From Hysterangium stoloniferum (Eukaryota > Basidiomycota > Agaricomycetes > Hysterangiales > Hysterangiaceae): a stretch of DNA of 64,000 nt. The translations under genes were made by a program, and so were the position numbers. Below the pieces are notes generated by a model. The model had not been told where the DNA came from. It made no database searches and saw only the letters and a list, made by a program, of their open reading frames with translations. Below, in pieces: positions 33,022 through 44,887 of this stretch (position 1 is the first letter of the stretch; each line of letters opens with the position of its first letter). The DNA is taken from contig WHVD01000082.1 in the NCBI GenBank assembly GCA_015178975.1, forward strand, positions 186,001-250,000, given 5' to 3'.

Positions 33022-35080
33022 ATGATTTACACCCAGCCCATCGACTTACAATGGGATGCATACTATGCCGACCGAATTTCTATGGATCAGGTTACTCCCT
33101 TTGTGGAGGAGTACAATACGGACTACCCCCTCTTACCGGTGACTGTAGCAGTTTGGTTAGGTCGTTATCAGGCTATTTTATCGGCGCAGGATCTATTCTT
33201 ATGACCTGGAACCCTTGAGGATTTGACTCGCTCGATTCCCGAATGGTCGAGTGAAGTTACTTCTGTTATGGAAGGAGGGAGGACGGTTCTTAAACAAGAG
33301 GTGTTCTCTTCATTCCTCGAAGCACTCCGTACGCACGATGACACATTACAAATCCTTCACGTCCTACTCGGTGGGGATCACATCGTCCCTAAAGTTAACT
33401 ACCAGTATATATACATTCAGATGCTGGAGGAGTCTCTTAACGGGATTAGTCGGAATTCTTCGTTTGCGTATTTTACCTTAAGGGGTCAGTTAAGGTGAAA
33501 TCAGAGGAGACTCGATAAGATGGTTTTGGAAGGATGGTTTTGGAAGTGCTTTACCCTTATGGCGATTCCATCCAGGTACCCAATTCGCCCATCTCCACAA
33601 CCAGCTCGTTTGTTCATACCCTGAATGGATCTCCCGACACTCGTTTCCTTCATTCGCTCAATCATCCCATTATTTTGCAAGACTTCCCGTCAGACATGAG
33701 GATGCAAGTTGCGGAACGTCTTCAGGAAAAAGGAATGGAAATATGCATCCCCCTCTATCAACCTCAACCTCGTCGACCTTTGAATACGGTCGAAATCGAG
33801 AGAGGGATCACGATGGAACCTAGCCCTACCCCCCATCAGGAAATTCACCGCTCTCGCGTCGCGTTCGAACGAATCCCTGGTAATACGAACATAGGTGATG
33901 AACTAACTACGACTAGAATCGATCAGTCGCCAACAGGGGTCGACCGTCTTTCTCCACTGCATTCACTGAGGGTATAGCTGGTCAGGTTGCTGGTCAAGGA
34001 TTGCTGAATCCAGTCAATCCTCGCCATTCCCTGCCGATCTCCTCCAATCCCTTTCTGCCATCGGGAGGACCTCCTAGTAATTCATCTGGGAGTTCTAGTA
34101 CCCCAAGCTATGGAGGGAATTCGGGACATGGGGGGCATCATGGTAGAGTACCTAACTCTCCCTTTCAAACTCCGATGCAGCCTCGAGCCAGCACGCCTAT
34201 TGATGACTTACCTAAGGATAAAAGGATCGCTCTTAACACCAACGACATCAAGATCAAATGGTCAGACCTTCCCGAATACGATGGGACTCAATCCAAGGCA
34301 TTGGATTACATCATGGACATTATGAGCCTCTCGGAGATCTCTGACTCCATGAGTACATTGTTGGGAGTTGCTCTGCCAAGACGACTCACCAGCGGTGCTA
34401 GGATCTGGTGGAGCACCCTAGACCATGAACATCGCACTGAATTTAGTCGATCTCACGGATCGTTTCTTTGGGGCATTGTAGAAGGATTACTTGGAACTCG
34501 TTGGCACGAATCCTTGGCTCTAGAATGGGAAGCCATGAAATTTCGACAGGCCGGTCACAATCATGAGACACCCATTCATTACATTCAGTGAAGGGTCAAG
34601 CTCTATCGATTCTTGTACGGGTTCCACCAAAACCGGAAGGACAAAACGCACAGACTTATCCTGACACTACCCACGGAATGGCTTTATCTTCTACAGGGAC
34701 AACCTATTGACGACATCATGAGCCTACAGACTTACGCGAACAATTTACAAGAGGCTCTGATTAACGCTTGGGTTCAAACACATTGAGAATGTTATCGGTT
34801 TCAGAAACCCAGAGTCATGATCGCCGAGCAAGACGAGTCGGATCCCTGGCATGAGGAGGAGCACTCTGGAAAAATCGACTCCACTAATTGAGGCCACGTC
34901 CTCCTCGGCGAACTTGAGGATAAAACCGTCCCTAGGAGATCGAACGCTAAGCAGGGTAAGAAACATGGCAAGTTCCTTTTCGAACGAAGTGACAAGAAAA
35001 GCATCGCCAAGCCTCCGAAGGAGTGTTGGATTTGTGGGAGCTTAGAGCATTTCAAGATCGACTGCCCCCATGCGGGCAGG
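33022..35080 (+). pseudogene. Chromovirus gag
   Basis: Segments in order: 33022-33498 (one TGA at 33202), a frame shift at a 14-bp tandem duplication (33519-33546), 33547-33977, another shift, then 34001 onward in one frame with TGAs at 34589 and twice near 34790-34890. The middle contains a retroelement gag pattern (WSDLPEYDGTQSKALDYIMD, ARIWWSTL). A CX2CX4HX4C knuckle (CWICGSLEHFKIDC) lies near 35024-35065. Gag packages the RNA. All four TGA codons would be Arg if restored at CpG; I do not restore them here. Confidence 0.8.
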
Positions 35081-36118
35081 ATGTTGCACTATGTCTCTAT
35101 TAACAAGTGCTCCGTGCAGAACCCAATGGAGGAGGCGGAGGATCAAAGGGCTTATGAAACGGTTTATGGATTAAGTGTACAGGGACAAGTACATAACATT
35201 GATGAGGAATCGATTTTCATTTCTGTCTACCTTCCTCAGCCAGAGGACAACATCGTTTCAGACGTGAAAGCATCCTCAAATGAGAATGAGACATCGCAAG
35301 TTTATGTTTCTATATCAGATTATGATTTTCTCGAGAAAGGAGACTGGCTAGATGCTCATCGTCAGAACCATGAAGGTCTGACTGAGACGAGAGTTTTATC
35401 GCGACCTGAACCTCCCACCATTGAGGAAATCGTCGACGAGGACACATTTGTGAACCGATCTAAGGAAATAAGTCAGACCTACGTTATAGAAGACCCCTCT
35501 GAGTCAGAGGGATCGGAGGAGGAGAGCTTCCCCTTCGACCCAGGGCAATTACCTGACTTAATTCCTTGCGATGAGTCAGACTCTGAAGCGGACGACTCTA
35601 TTTCGAATGCTCCCAAGGTACCTAACGGTAGATGTATCAGGAGGAATGTCAAACTGGCTGCAAGAAAAGAAAGCAAAAGACCTAGAATTCAATACCCCCG
35701 ATCCAGTCGACTTATGAAAGAGGATTCGACTATTATCTATCGCAGAAGGGACCCTCCGGGTGGATATTCCAGTATTGGGATTTCAGCATTAGACATCTAC
35801 GGACGTGTAGGGAATTCAGAAGCCTCAAATCCTATTAAAATCAGGCTGGACGCCGGAGCTGACCTCTCCTTAATCTCGGAGGATTTCTATAAGGAACTAG
35901 AGGACCGCCCTAAACTCAAGCAAGGACTCAAGCTGCGCCTCGTACAACTTACCAGTAATGCCAAAGTATTAGGATACGTCATCGTCCCCATTTATCTCAA
36001 GGATGACACCGGTATACTCCTCAAATTTACCGCCAAGATGTACATTGTCCGAGGTATGACCGTCCCGATCCTTCTTGGAGAAGACTTTCACGTGAACTAT
36101 GAGATCGGGACACTGTGA
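35081..36118 (+). pseudogene. Chromovirus protease region
   Basis: It continues the gag frame after the zinc knuckle. It has a long acidic linker and then a retropepsin core: RLDAGADLSLIS (active-site Asp with Ala where Ser or Thr is usual) and the flap/C-terminal pattern VPILLGEDFHVNY. The frame closes with a TGA at 36116-36118, just before a second frame shift near 36280 into pol. The Asp-Ala-Gly-Ala form is seen in many Gypsy proteases. Confidence 0.75.
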
Positions 36119-36279
36119 GACCAACCGCTGGGTTCCAGATTGATTTTGCCTGGGAGAGCAGGATCTATTCCAGCCAGTTCTTCCAAGGAGCCGCAGCCTT
36201 TAACCTTTTCGATTAGCAAGATCCCCTTTGAGGAATTAGCCAATGACTCGTCTGAATTGACTTCCAAACCGACAAAGGA

Positions 36280-39200
36280 GTGCGTACTGAAAGAGTCGCA
36301 TGGGCCTCACAAGATTGTACTATAGAACCGGAATCAGCTCGATTAGTACCAATCTTTGTAGGAGATCTTATTGGTGACCAATGGATAGTCAAGGGAGTTG
36401 TCTTGCAGAACGACGATGGGAGTATACTAGCTGCTCCCACCACCGCCATCTCTAGGGAATGTGCCGTGATACCTCTCGCTAATCCCTCTCTGATGCCAAG
36501 AATCATCAGACGAGGGGAAACCATTGGATTAATTCACGACGCGAACAAATGGGCCCAGACTCCTAGATCTTCGACTGAGAGGGCATCGATGCAGTTGACG
36601 GCAACCAAGATCGCCCATCTTGTCGAAAGTCTATCAAGAATAGAAGAGGAACGTGTCCTTAATCCTCAATCTTCCGGGCTGCCCCTGGAACGGGAACTTG
36701 CAGACGATTTCGACCCGGCAGGCCCCAAAACATCAGAAGTTGCCACCACGGAAACGTTTCGCGTGGAAGATCTGCATAAGCTAGTTAATTTAGGTCCTGA
36801 CATCCCTACCGACATCTCCTCCCGCTTGGAGTCAGTATTAACTAAGAATGTCCTAGCTTTTGGAGTAGACGGACGTTTAGGACAAGTAGATGTCAAGGTC
36901 AATGTCCCCTTAAAAGATGGCGCACAACCTATTTCAATGTCAATGTTTCCAACCTCCCCGGCTAATAGGAAAGTCATTGACGAACAAATGGACACTTGGT
37001 TCCAACAGGGAGTGATTGAACCATCCAAGAGTCCTTGGGGGGTGCCAGCCTTTGTCGTCTATCGCAACGGGAAACCACAAGTAGTGATTGACTATAGAAA
37101 GTTGAACAGCCTAATGGTTCCCGATGAATTTCTGCTGCCACATCAATCGGAAATCATGCAGGCGCTCTCGGGATCCAACATCTTATCTTCCTTCGATGCA
37201 CTAGCTGGTTTTACCCAACTTGAAATGTTAGAGGAAGATAAGCCGAAGACAGCCTTCAGATCCCATCGAGGACTGTGGCAATTCAGGAGAATGCCCTTTG
37301 GACTTCATAATGGACCTTCTATATTCCAAAGGGTTATGCAAACCGTACTTGCACCCTACTTATGGATATTCTGCCTAGTTTATATTGACGACATCGTGAT
37401 CTTTTCTAAGACATGGGACGATCATCTAGAGCATTTGGACCAGGTCCAACAAGCCATCATTGCAGCAGGAATCACTCTCTCGCCCAAAAAGTGCTATGTG
37501 GGGTATAATTTGATTCTACTACTAGGACATAAGGTGTCTAGACTCGGCTTTTCGACCCATCAAGAACAGGTCGCCGCTATATTGGAATTAGCCACGCCTT
37601 CTAAGATAGCAGACCTTCAACGTTTTCTCGGAATGGTTCTGTACTTCTCTGCTTACATACCATTCTACTCCTGGACAGTTGCTCCACTTTTCAACCTCTT
37701 AAAGAAAGGAGTTCGTTGGCATTGGGATTCAGAACACGCCCGAGCTTTTGAAGACATCAAAGTTGCGTTGAGTTCAGCTCCAGTACTTGGACACCCTGCG
37801 AGCGGTATGCCTTATAGGTTATACACAGATGCTTCGGACTTTGCGCTGGGATGTTGCCTCCAGCAAATACAAAAAATGACGCTTAAGGACCTAAAGGATA
37901 CGAAAATTTATGCCCAAGCAAGGACAGCTTTCGATCAATCACGAGATGTCCCCATTTTTGTTACTCGTTATAAAACCAAGGAGCCGGAATTCACCTGGAC
38001 GGATTCCTGGGCCACAGATTTTGATGACACCAGTGTCACAGTCGAACGTGTTATCGCCTATTGGAGCCGTACACTCAAGAAAGTGGAATGTAACTACTCA
38101 GCCACAGAGCGAGAAGTGTTAGCTGCTAAAGAAGGATTGGTCCATTTCCAGCCCTTTATCGAGGGAGAACATATCCTTTTGATCACTGACCATGTGGCGT
38201 TACAATGGGCCAGATCTTATGAGAATACTAATCGTAGACTGGCCACATGGGGGGCGGTATACGCTGCATACCCCGGTCTGGAAATCCTACATAGAGCAGG
38301 ACGGATACACAGCAACATTGACCCATTATCTAGACTTCCTCGAATACCTGACTGTGCTAGCCCCGTGAGAGATGATCTCTTACCAATCGTAGCGGATTCT
38401 TATAACTGGAATGACAACGAGACGTTATGGGAGAACAAACCAGCGGAAAAGGCTGTCTTTCTCACTCATAACGAGTTAGTTGAACCTGTCGGAACCGTCG
38501 AAGAGGTCCCCCAAACGAAATGGGACTTGCACAACCTTCCCAGAAACGATGAGACTGATGAGGCGGATTTTACTCTCTCAAATCCACAATTGCTTATAGA
38601 GATCGATGAGAATTACGCTAAGGAACTTCGCGATGGATACCAGAAAGATCCCGCCTTCAGGAATTATTACGCCACCGATCCCATTTCTCCAAACATGGTA
38701 GCCACTCCTTCGCATTATTTTATCGGCAAGAATAAGCTATTGTTCTTTCAAGATTCGGACTGGAAAAGTCGAATCTGCGTTCCTAGCAGCATGATGACAA
38801 CCATACTCAAGCTGATACATGATAATCCTTTCGAAGGAGCTCATGCAGGCGGCCACAGGCTTTTTAATCTGATGAAAGACCGTTTCTTCTGGCCGAGGAT
38901 GTTGCATGACTGCGTGGTGTACGCTCGCAGCTGCAACATATGCCAGAAAACTAAAATTGATCATTCCGCTCGACAAGGAGCTCTTCGACCCATGGATGTA
39001 CCCCTAAGGCCGTTTGAGGTTGTCTCGATGGACCTGATTACCGGATTGCCTCCTTCTACAGAGGGTGGTTATTCTGCCATCTTCATCGCCGTGGATAAAC
39101 TCACGCGTTTCTTAATCTGTGAACCCACCACTTCAGATCTATCCGCAGAAGGATTCACGCGAATCTTTGTGAATAAAGTAGCCGCTCCTTTCGGCCTGCC

Positions 39201-39419
39201 TTCAAGGATAATCTGTGATCGAGACAAGAGATGGACCTGTAGGTTCTGGAGAGAAGTCTGCAAAGTATACGGAAGTGCCCTTGCAGTATCCTCGTCCCAC
39301 CATCCTCAGACCGACGGTCAAATGGAGAATGCTAATGCAATTGTGGAGCAAATGCTCAGGGCGTACTGCGCCTCTTCGAAGGAAGAATGGTCTAAATGGA
39401 CTCAAGTAGTGGCTCATAC
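36280..39419 (+). pseudogene. Chromovirus RT-RNase H-integrase, 5' part
   Basis: An open frame of about 1047 codons up to the LTR insertion. RT: VVIDYRKLNS, SFDALAGFTQLEM, MPFGLHNGPSIFQ, and YIDD near 37379-37393. Connection and RNase H: YTDASDFALGCCLQQ, NYSATEREVLAAKEG, LITDHVALQW. Integrase: an HHCC zinc domain (HAGGHRLF ... CNICQKTK), then VSMDLITGLP (first Asp), IICDRDKRW (second Asp) and QTDGQMENAN (Glu). Catalytic boxes look intact; RT has Ala after FDAL where other residues are more common. The coding is stopped only by the solo LTR at 39420. Confidence 0.88.
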
Positions 39420-40040
39420 TGTCAGGAACCGGAAAACCCGCCGGCCTTCGGGCCCCCGGACCCCGTCCTACATGCTGCCGACCCTCTATATTGTATAGTA
39501 ACAACCGGAGTTCCCACGGGAGCCCGCATGTCAACTTGTTTGTGCCAGACTCTCTGTACGCACCCCACCTGTCTGCACCTAACCCTCTGTGTCTCATACA
39601 CCAGTCCTCGGACTCCTCCGGACTCCGGACTCCACCCTACATACACCCGCCACTCTGTGTCTTATGTACCAGTCACCGGACTCCTACCGGACTCCTGGAA
39701 CCCCTCTAACAGAGCATAGAACCCCACTCCTGTTATCTGTCTCTGCGTCTCACACACCAGTCATTGGAAAACCCACTGGACTCCACCGGACCTCCTGCAC
39801 ATCAAGCCTGTCTATACCCGACTATCTTGTGCACCAAGTCACCGGACTCCGACCAGACTTCCGGAACCCCTCTAACTGAGCCCCACTCCAGTTATGGTTA
39901 AATGATCTGTCATGATTCGTTCTCCGCTCCCGTTCCGTTCCGTCCCTAATTCCCAGTTTAGTATTTACTTGTTTCGTTTTATGTTTAATAGTTCTGCCTC
40001 TCATTAATACCAGATTTGGTATTATTACATTTCACAGTCT

Positions 40041-40050
40041 ATATAAGTCT
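40041..40050 (+). promoter_or_regulatory. TATA-like box in family C LTR
   Basis: TATATAAGTC occurs here and, one base different in context, near 10815 in the older copy. The conserved hairpin follows about 200 bp downstream, consistent with a U3-R-U5 order. Confidence 0.5.
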
Positions 40051-40244
40051 GCTATATTCATGTACTTAGAATCCAGTTTCAATCTCGAACTAGTTTTCCC
40101 CCAAACAAGTTTGATCCTTGAACAGTCTTTAGTCCTCTTCTCTGTCTGCACACTCGATTCCCGGAACTCCCACGGGAACTCCGGAATCTATACCTTCCTG
40201 TCTGCATTCTGTCAGCTCGAAATATGGACACCCGAATGAGTGTA

Positions 40245-40277
40245 CGAGGGCGCAGCCTATAAGCTGAAGCCAAGTCC
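40245..40277 (+). other. Conserved LTR hairpin, copy 5
   Basis: GGC-G-CAGC, loop CTATAA, GCTG-AA-GCC, then AAGTCC. Confidence 0.7.
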
Positions 40278-40471
40278 ATCTCAGTCATTCACCATATCTT
40301 TCTGGTAATTATTCTGATATCACCGTTCCTTGTACTAATATCCCCGGAACTTTCCCGGGGCCTATTACCCGGGGACTCCGTGGGACTATTCCCGGAAGCA
40401 AGTGTGTGTTTGGAATAGTTACTGGAAACCTCCACGGGAATATCCGTGGAGCTTTGTTCGGGAACTTAGCA

Positions 40472-41169
40472 CATACCTACAATTCGACGGTTCAAAGCTC
40501 AACAAGCTATGCGCCGGCCTTTTTGCTGATGGGCTACTTACCAAGAGGAATGTCTAGCTGTCTAGGAGGGGACGACCCTGTGGTCCCCAGAGAATTATCG
40601 GATAGCCCTGTAGCCGACCAATGGATCTTAGAATTGGAAAATCACCGACAAGCGGCATGGGATTCGATTGCGTGAGCACAAGAAACTCAAGCTCGCAGTT
40701 ACAACAAGAGACAGAGATTAGTGGAAGATATCTCAGAGGGAGATTATGTTCTGATTAATCCCCATTCTCTCAGCTCGTCGAAGCCAAGGGACCCGGAAGA
40801 AAACTTATACAAAGACGGATAGGGCCGTTTGAGGTCTTGGAAAAGATCAATCCTCAAGTCTTCCGACTCTGCATTCCCTCGGAATATCAATTACATCCAG
40901 TGATTAATCGAGACCATCTTAAAAAGTACCACCTCTCCCCTAAGGAATTCGGATCCAGGGAGCTACTCGAGAACCCTTGAGAACTCAATCGTAACAACAA
41001 GGAGTACGAAGTAGAAGCTATAGTAGGGCACAAAAAGCATCGAAATCGACTCCTTTTCCAGGTTCGATGGAAAGGATATGGACTGGAGGAGGACACTTGG
41101 TTAAACGGCAATGACCTTCGTAATGCTCCCGCTCTTCTTAGAGCTTACAAGACTATTTATCGAATTTAA
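40472..41169 (+). pseudogene. Chromovirus integrase C-terminus and chromodomain
   Basis: It continues the integrase after the LTR insertion (TVQSSTSYAPAFLLMGYLPRG) and passes a TGA at 40673 and a frame shift near 40830. It ends with a chromodomain: EYEVEAIVGHKKHRNRLLF, QVRWKGYGLEEDTW, to the TAA at 41167. Chromodomains of this class steer insertion to marked chromatin. A further TGA (about 40978) precedes the chromodomain, where Arg is likely ancestral. Confidence 0.85.
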
Positions 41170-41366
41170 TGATCATTTCACATCCTTGTGACGACAACAC
41201 AGTTTATCTACTTCTAGCTCTACCCCTCCCCACTTTCTTCCCCCTCGGCCTTTCACTTCAATAACCGAGCGGAGCTTGAAATTAATATAAAATACGTAAA
41301 TTCGCTAAAGAAAATTTTATTCCCCCTATCTCTTCCCTCCATGTCAACCTCTCTAATCAGTACACT

Positions 41367-42413
41367 ATGTCGCAGGAGCAACAACCCAAACCCAAGTTCC
41401 CCAACTTCAAAAGAATACCATGACCTCAACCTATTAATTCCTCTACCACGCCGTCTTGCACTGAACAAGTCGAGCACTCCACGAGTAATTCTGGAATGCC
41501 TTTGCCAATACCCTCCACTGCGCAGGGCGACATCGCGGGAACGTCCACCAACTCGGGGAACGGAGCCGCCTTTACTCCATATGCTCCTCTTCCCAGACCC
41601 CAATTTTCCAATTTTAAAAGAATACCTCGACCTCAAACTACAGTTCCTTCTGCCCCATCACCTCGAACAGAAACTGTCGAGCATGTGGAGGAGACCTCAT
41701 CGTCCACAAATCCTACGTGGATGGACTCCGTTTCAAAAGCTGCACCATGGTCCTCTAATACTTGGGGGGCTCCCTTGGGAACATGGAGCGAAACCCCACC
41801 ACCTTCTCGTAGTATTTTCCCTTCTACCGAAGAGGAGATAAAAAAGAAACAGCAGTCTGAGGCTTTCTCCACGCAGGTTCAGGAGGAATTGAAAATGCTT
41901 AAACGGAAGAGGAGAGAGGAGTACTTGGAAGGACAGTGGAGGATGGGGGCTAGGGATAATGTCCCTTCAAGGCGGACATGGCAGGAATGGAGGAAAATGG
42001 AAGGGCACGATAATCCTTCAATCATCGCTCCCCCTTTGGGTCATAAATGGATGGATTTCACTGAAACGGATTGCAGCGACAGGGGCACGCAATGTGTTCA
42101 GAGTGTAGGACAAAAAAGTAGGAAAGGAAAAGATGGGGTCACCTTCTATGATTGGGACAAAGTACGAAGGATCAAATTACAAAGCATTGCATTGCGACGT
42201 GGAGATGGAGTTGCATTACCTCCCAGACCCCTTTCACAACGTGGACCTCAGGAACGGACCTACCGGATGGGGCCCAGTGATCTTTCATCTGACTTGGAGG
42301 ACGACCAATCTCGCTACCCCACCTATGACAGCAAGTACCTCGGTGCTGACTGCCATGAAGGTTTCCTACTCCCTGACAACATTCACTTCTTCACGAGTGA
42401 TCCTAACCAATGA
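41367..42413 (+). pseudogene. Extra ORF downstream of the chromodomain, one TGA
   Basis: The ATG at 41367 (MSQEQQPKPKF) opens 348 codons in one frame with a single TGA at 41421. The N-terminal third is Pro/Ser/Thr-rich and contains two copies of a ~35-residue unit built on NFKRIPRPQ ... VEH; in the first copy the Arg of KRIPRPQ is the TGA. A charged helix (EEEIKKKQQ ... KRKRREEYLEG) and a Trp-containing segment (WRMGARDNV, TWQEWRKM) follow. I do not recognise the protein. Its place between pol and the 3' LTR is that of an accessory ORF; function unknown. Confidence 0.6.
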
Positions 42414-42842
42414 CGAAAGCTACCAACTTCCGTCAGAGTTTGGAGAGGGTATCGTCCAGCCGACTCTGCAACCCCATCCACTTCCTCTCATCTCCCTCCA
42501 CCTCCGCCGGTCTCTTCCATACCCACATTACAGCACTTTACACCCTTTTCAGAGCTACCGGGAAGTCTTGTACCATCCTCCAAGCTGCCTTCTCTTCCCC
42601 CTATACCACTACCCCTCCCCTTCGCAGGACATCCTCTTATATCACCATCCTCATCCATACCCAAGCCTCCTCCGGCACCACAGCCAATCTCACCCCTCCG
42701 CACGTCACCTGACCCTCTCGTCACCTCCCACTCTACCGTTCTGTATTAGACTTCGACAGTCAATACATCTTAGTGTCGTACCTAAACGGTCCATATTCTT
42801 TGTATATAGAATGGTTAGAACTTCCACCACTCTTCACAGGTA

Positions 42843-43139
42843 GGGTTCATAGGTCGAGAGGTCGGGGAGTTGAGATAGATAAGTCAGAGGTTGAGTGATA
42901 GATACGTCAGAGCCCATGGGCTCCAACTAGTAAGAGCGGTGTGATTCAAAGAGGAATTTAGAGTGGAAAATATACTAAGATTACTGGGGAGAATCTAAGC
43001 TGATTTTCTGACTGAATTGTATCTACATACAACATCTGCCAGACTATATAGACTGTGGAATGAATAACATACCAAATCCAGTAATAATGAAAACTAAACT
43101 AGCAAACATAAAATGAGATAGATAAACACCAAACTTGGT
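42843..43139 (-). repeat. LTR family A fragment
   Basis: It shares the blocks GAGCC(C/T)(A/G)(T/C)GGGCTC, ATTACTGGGG(A/G)GAATCTAAGC and GATTTTCTGACT with 22290-22560 but lacks the first 150 bp and the hairpin. Confidence 0.7.
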
Positions 43140-43505
43140 GTTAGGAATGGAGTGGAGTTTGAATCGTGACAGGTCATAAAACCACAATGGGAATGGAGCG
43201 GGCACAGAGTCTGAATCATGACAGGTCATTTGACTATAACAGGAACCAGGCTCAGTTAGAGGGCTGATGGGTTTTCCGAGTGGGGTCTGGTGACTAATGC
43301 GTGGGATGGGGTTTGAGATAAACAGGGATGGAGTCCAGCAGGTATTCCGGTGACTGATACATGAAGTAACAAAGTCGAATGTGGACAAGTCTGACGTATG
43401 GAGTCTGGTGGGAATTCCAGTAAACTGACAATTGGTGCGTATAGGGTGCAGGTGCATATACGTAAGTTAGTGCCTGGAGTCTGGCAGGAATTCCAGTCAT
43501 AACAC
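43140..43505 (-). repeat. LTR family C fragment, reverse
   Basis: Reverse complement of the 20714-21060 type. The LTR start TGTTATGACTGG is at about 43504 on the minus strand. Confidence 0.65.
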
Positions 43506-43639
43506 TCATTGTTGTAGACTGATTCTCAAAACAAGGGATTTTCATACCCACTCATGATACAATCATGTTCTCACAACTAGTGGAACTTTTCATTATTCAC
43601 ATATTTTCCAAACATGGTGTTCTGTCTCACATGTGGATA

Positions 43640-44450
43640 AGTAATAAAGGAAAGCCAGCTACTCAACTAAGAGGTGGCAAGGGGAACAAGATTGCTTGTC
43701 AGAAGCTCAACTAGAGGTGACAAGGTTATAGGATTAATACCAGAAGCTCAACTAGAGGTGGCAGGGAATCCTGATTGGTCAGAAGCTCAACTAGAGGTGA
43801 CAGGGAATCCTGATTAGTGCCAGAAGCTCAACTAGAGGTGGCAATAAACTGCTTGCTGCAGTGACACACAGATATGGTGTAAATGGGTTGATAAAATAAT
43901 AAGATGTTCTATTCAAGGCTGGAGCTGAGCTCCTTATATACATTTTACTCTGAGACATTTTAGAAGATTCTAGAAGATTAAATGATGTCATTTAGAATTT
44001 TCTAGAATTTTCTAAAGCATTATAGAATATTCTAGGCATAATAGAACATTCCAGAACCTTATAGAATATTCTACAATATTCTATCTACTGTTGTACCTAT
44101 TTCTAACTGTTCCTTTGGAAGCCACTGGAATATTCCAGGAGTTTCCAGTTTTTTCTGCAGTAGCATACATGATGATGTAATGTTTCTGCATCTGTGCACA
44201 TATGACATCCATGACTGTTGTGCACCCTGTGACTGTCATACACCTTGTGACTGTTGTGCACTTGTGACTGTTGTGCACCTTGTGACTGTCATGCGCCCTG
44301 TGACTGTTGTACACCTTGTGACTGTTGTACACCTTGTGACTGTTGTACACCTTGTGACTGTTGTACACCTTGTGACTGTCACACCTTGTTGTAACAAATG
44401 TCACTTGCTGTAGCAAATGTTCCTGCACATTGTGTAATAAGTGCCAGGTG
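43640..44450 (+). repeat. LTR-like repeat, family D
   Basis: It contains five or more spaced copies of CTCAACTAGAGGTG(A/G)CA (43645-43850), a TATATACA promoter-like stretch near 43933, many TTCTAGAA motifs (43965-44080) and an 18-bp tandem block. An inverted relative lies at 61613-62290 and a shorter one at 49376-49785 plus 50514-50640. Confidence 0.65.
44213..44390. repeat. 18-bp tandem repeat, about ten units
   Basis: The unit is CTTGTGACTGTTGTACAC with variants, part of the family D LTR. The minus-strand copy at 61640-61740 holds fewer, diverged units. Confidence 0.85.
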
Positions 44451-44709
44451 GCTGGTTTGATATTATTATATAGTGATTATATTTACTTTTAGTTAATTAT
44501 AAATATAATACTATTTTATTATAATAATATTAATATATATTTCCTTGACTATGCATGATTATATCACATCATGTTTTGTCCTTGTCAGAGTTTGAAATGT
44601 CATGTGAATATCATGTGCTCTCTCACATTTAGTGCTAGCTGATGAATTTTATTTTATTAAAACAAAAAAGAATTAAATTCATCTCTAGCTTAGATTTGAC
44701 TCTAGAAAT
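44451..44709. repeat. AT-rich block shared with 61390-61610
   Basis: It follows family D in both places (inverted), including the phrases TTAGTTAATTATAAATATAAT and GTCATGTGAATATCA. It is probably part of the same large element. Confidence 0.5.
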
Positions 44710-44830
44710 TGTTAGAATACGTTGTATTGCAAGCCTTTGATGCATTTTACGCTCAGCTATTTCGTACTTTACAGTAGCTTAGTCATCGTAAATAAAACCT
44801 TGTCCATTTTCCTTACGCTGTCATCGAACA
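44710..44830 (+). repeat. 5' LTR of the gag-only element
   Basis: 121 bp. The sequence after it (GGTTATGGGCCCCGCC) sits where a primer-binding site is expected. Confidence 0.9.
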
Positions 44831-44887
44831 GGTTATGGGCCCCGCCCCGTTGCTTTAAAAGTCACACTAATACTATCTCATCATCTT

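Larger units (their letters stand above)
39420..40471 (+). repeat. Solo LTR, 1052 bp, family C, CATAC target duplication
   Basis: It starts TGTCAGGAACC and ends GGAACTTAGCA. CATAC flanks it at 39415-39419 and 40472-40476. Removing it rejoins the integrase as AHTYNSTVQ. It has a promoter-like TATATAAGTC at about 40041 and the conserved hairpin at 40245-40277, so sense is plus. Confidence 0.95.
32777..42842 (+). mobile_element. Ty3/Gypsy chromovirus, decayed
   Basis: It begins with a short LTR-like segment TGTGAGAGGTATGG at 32777 (to about 32921). It carries gag with a zinc knuckle, protease, RT, RNase H, integrase, chromodomain and an extra ORF. A solo LTR interrupts it at 39420-40471. The 3' LTR is missing where other LTR fragments begin at about 42843. 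Gag and pol are broken mainly by TGA codons at CGA-like positions and by two frame shifts. Confidence 0.85.

Noticed and set aside
42133-42843. Plus-strand frame of 236 codons rich in Pro, His and Tyr
   Set aside because: It overlaps the accessory ORF in another frame and has no motif; its end only resembles noncoding sequence at 19590-19740.
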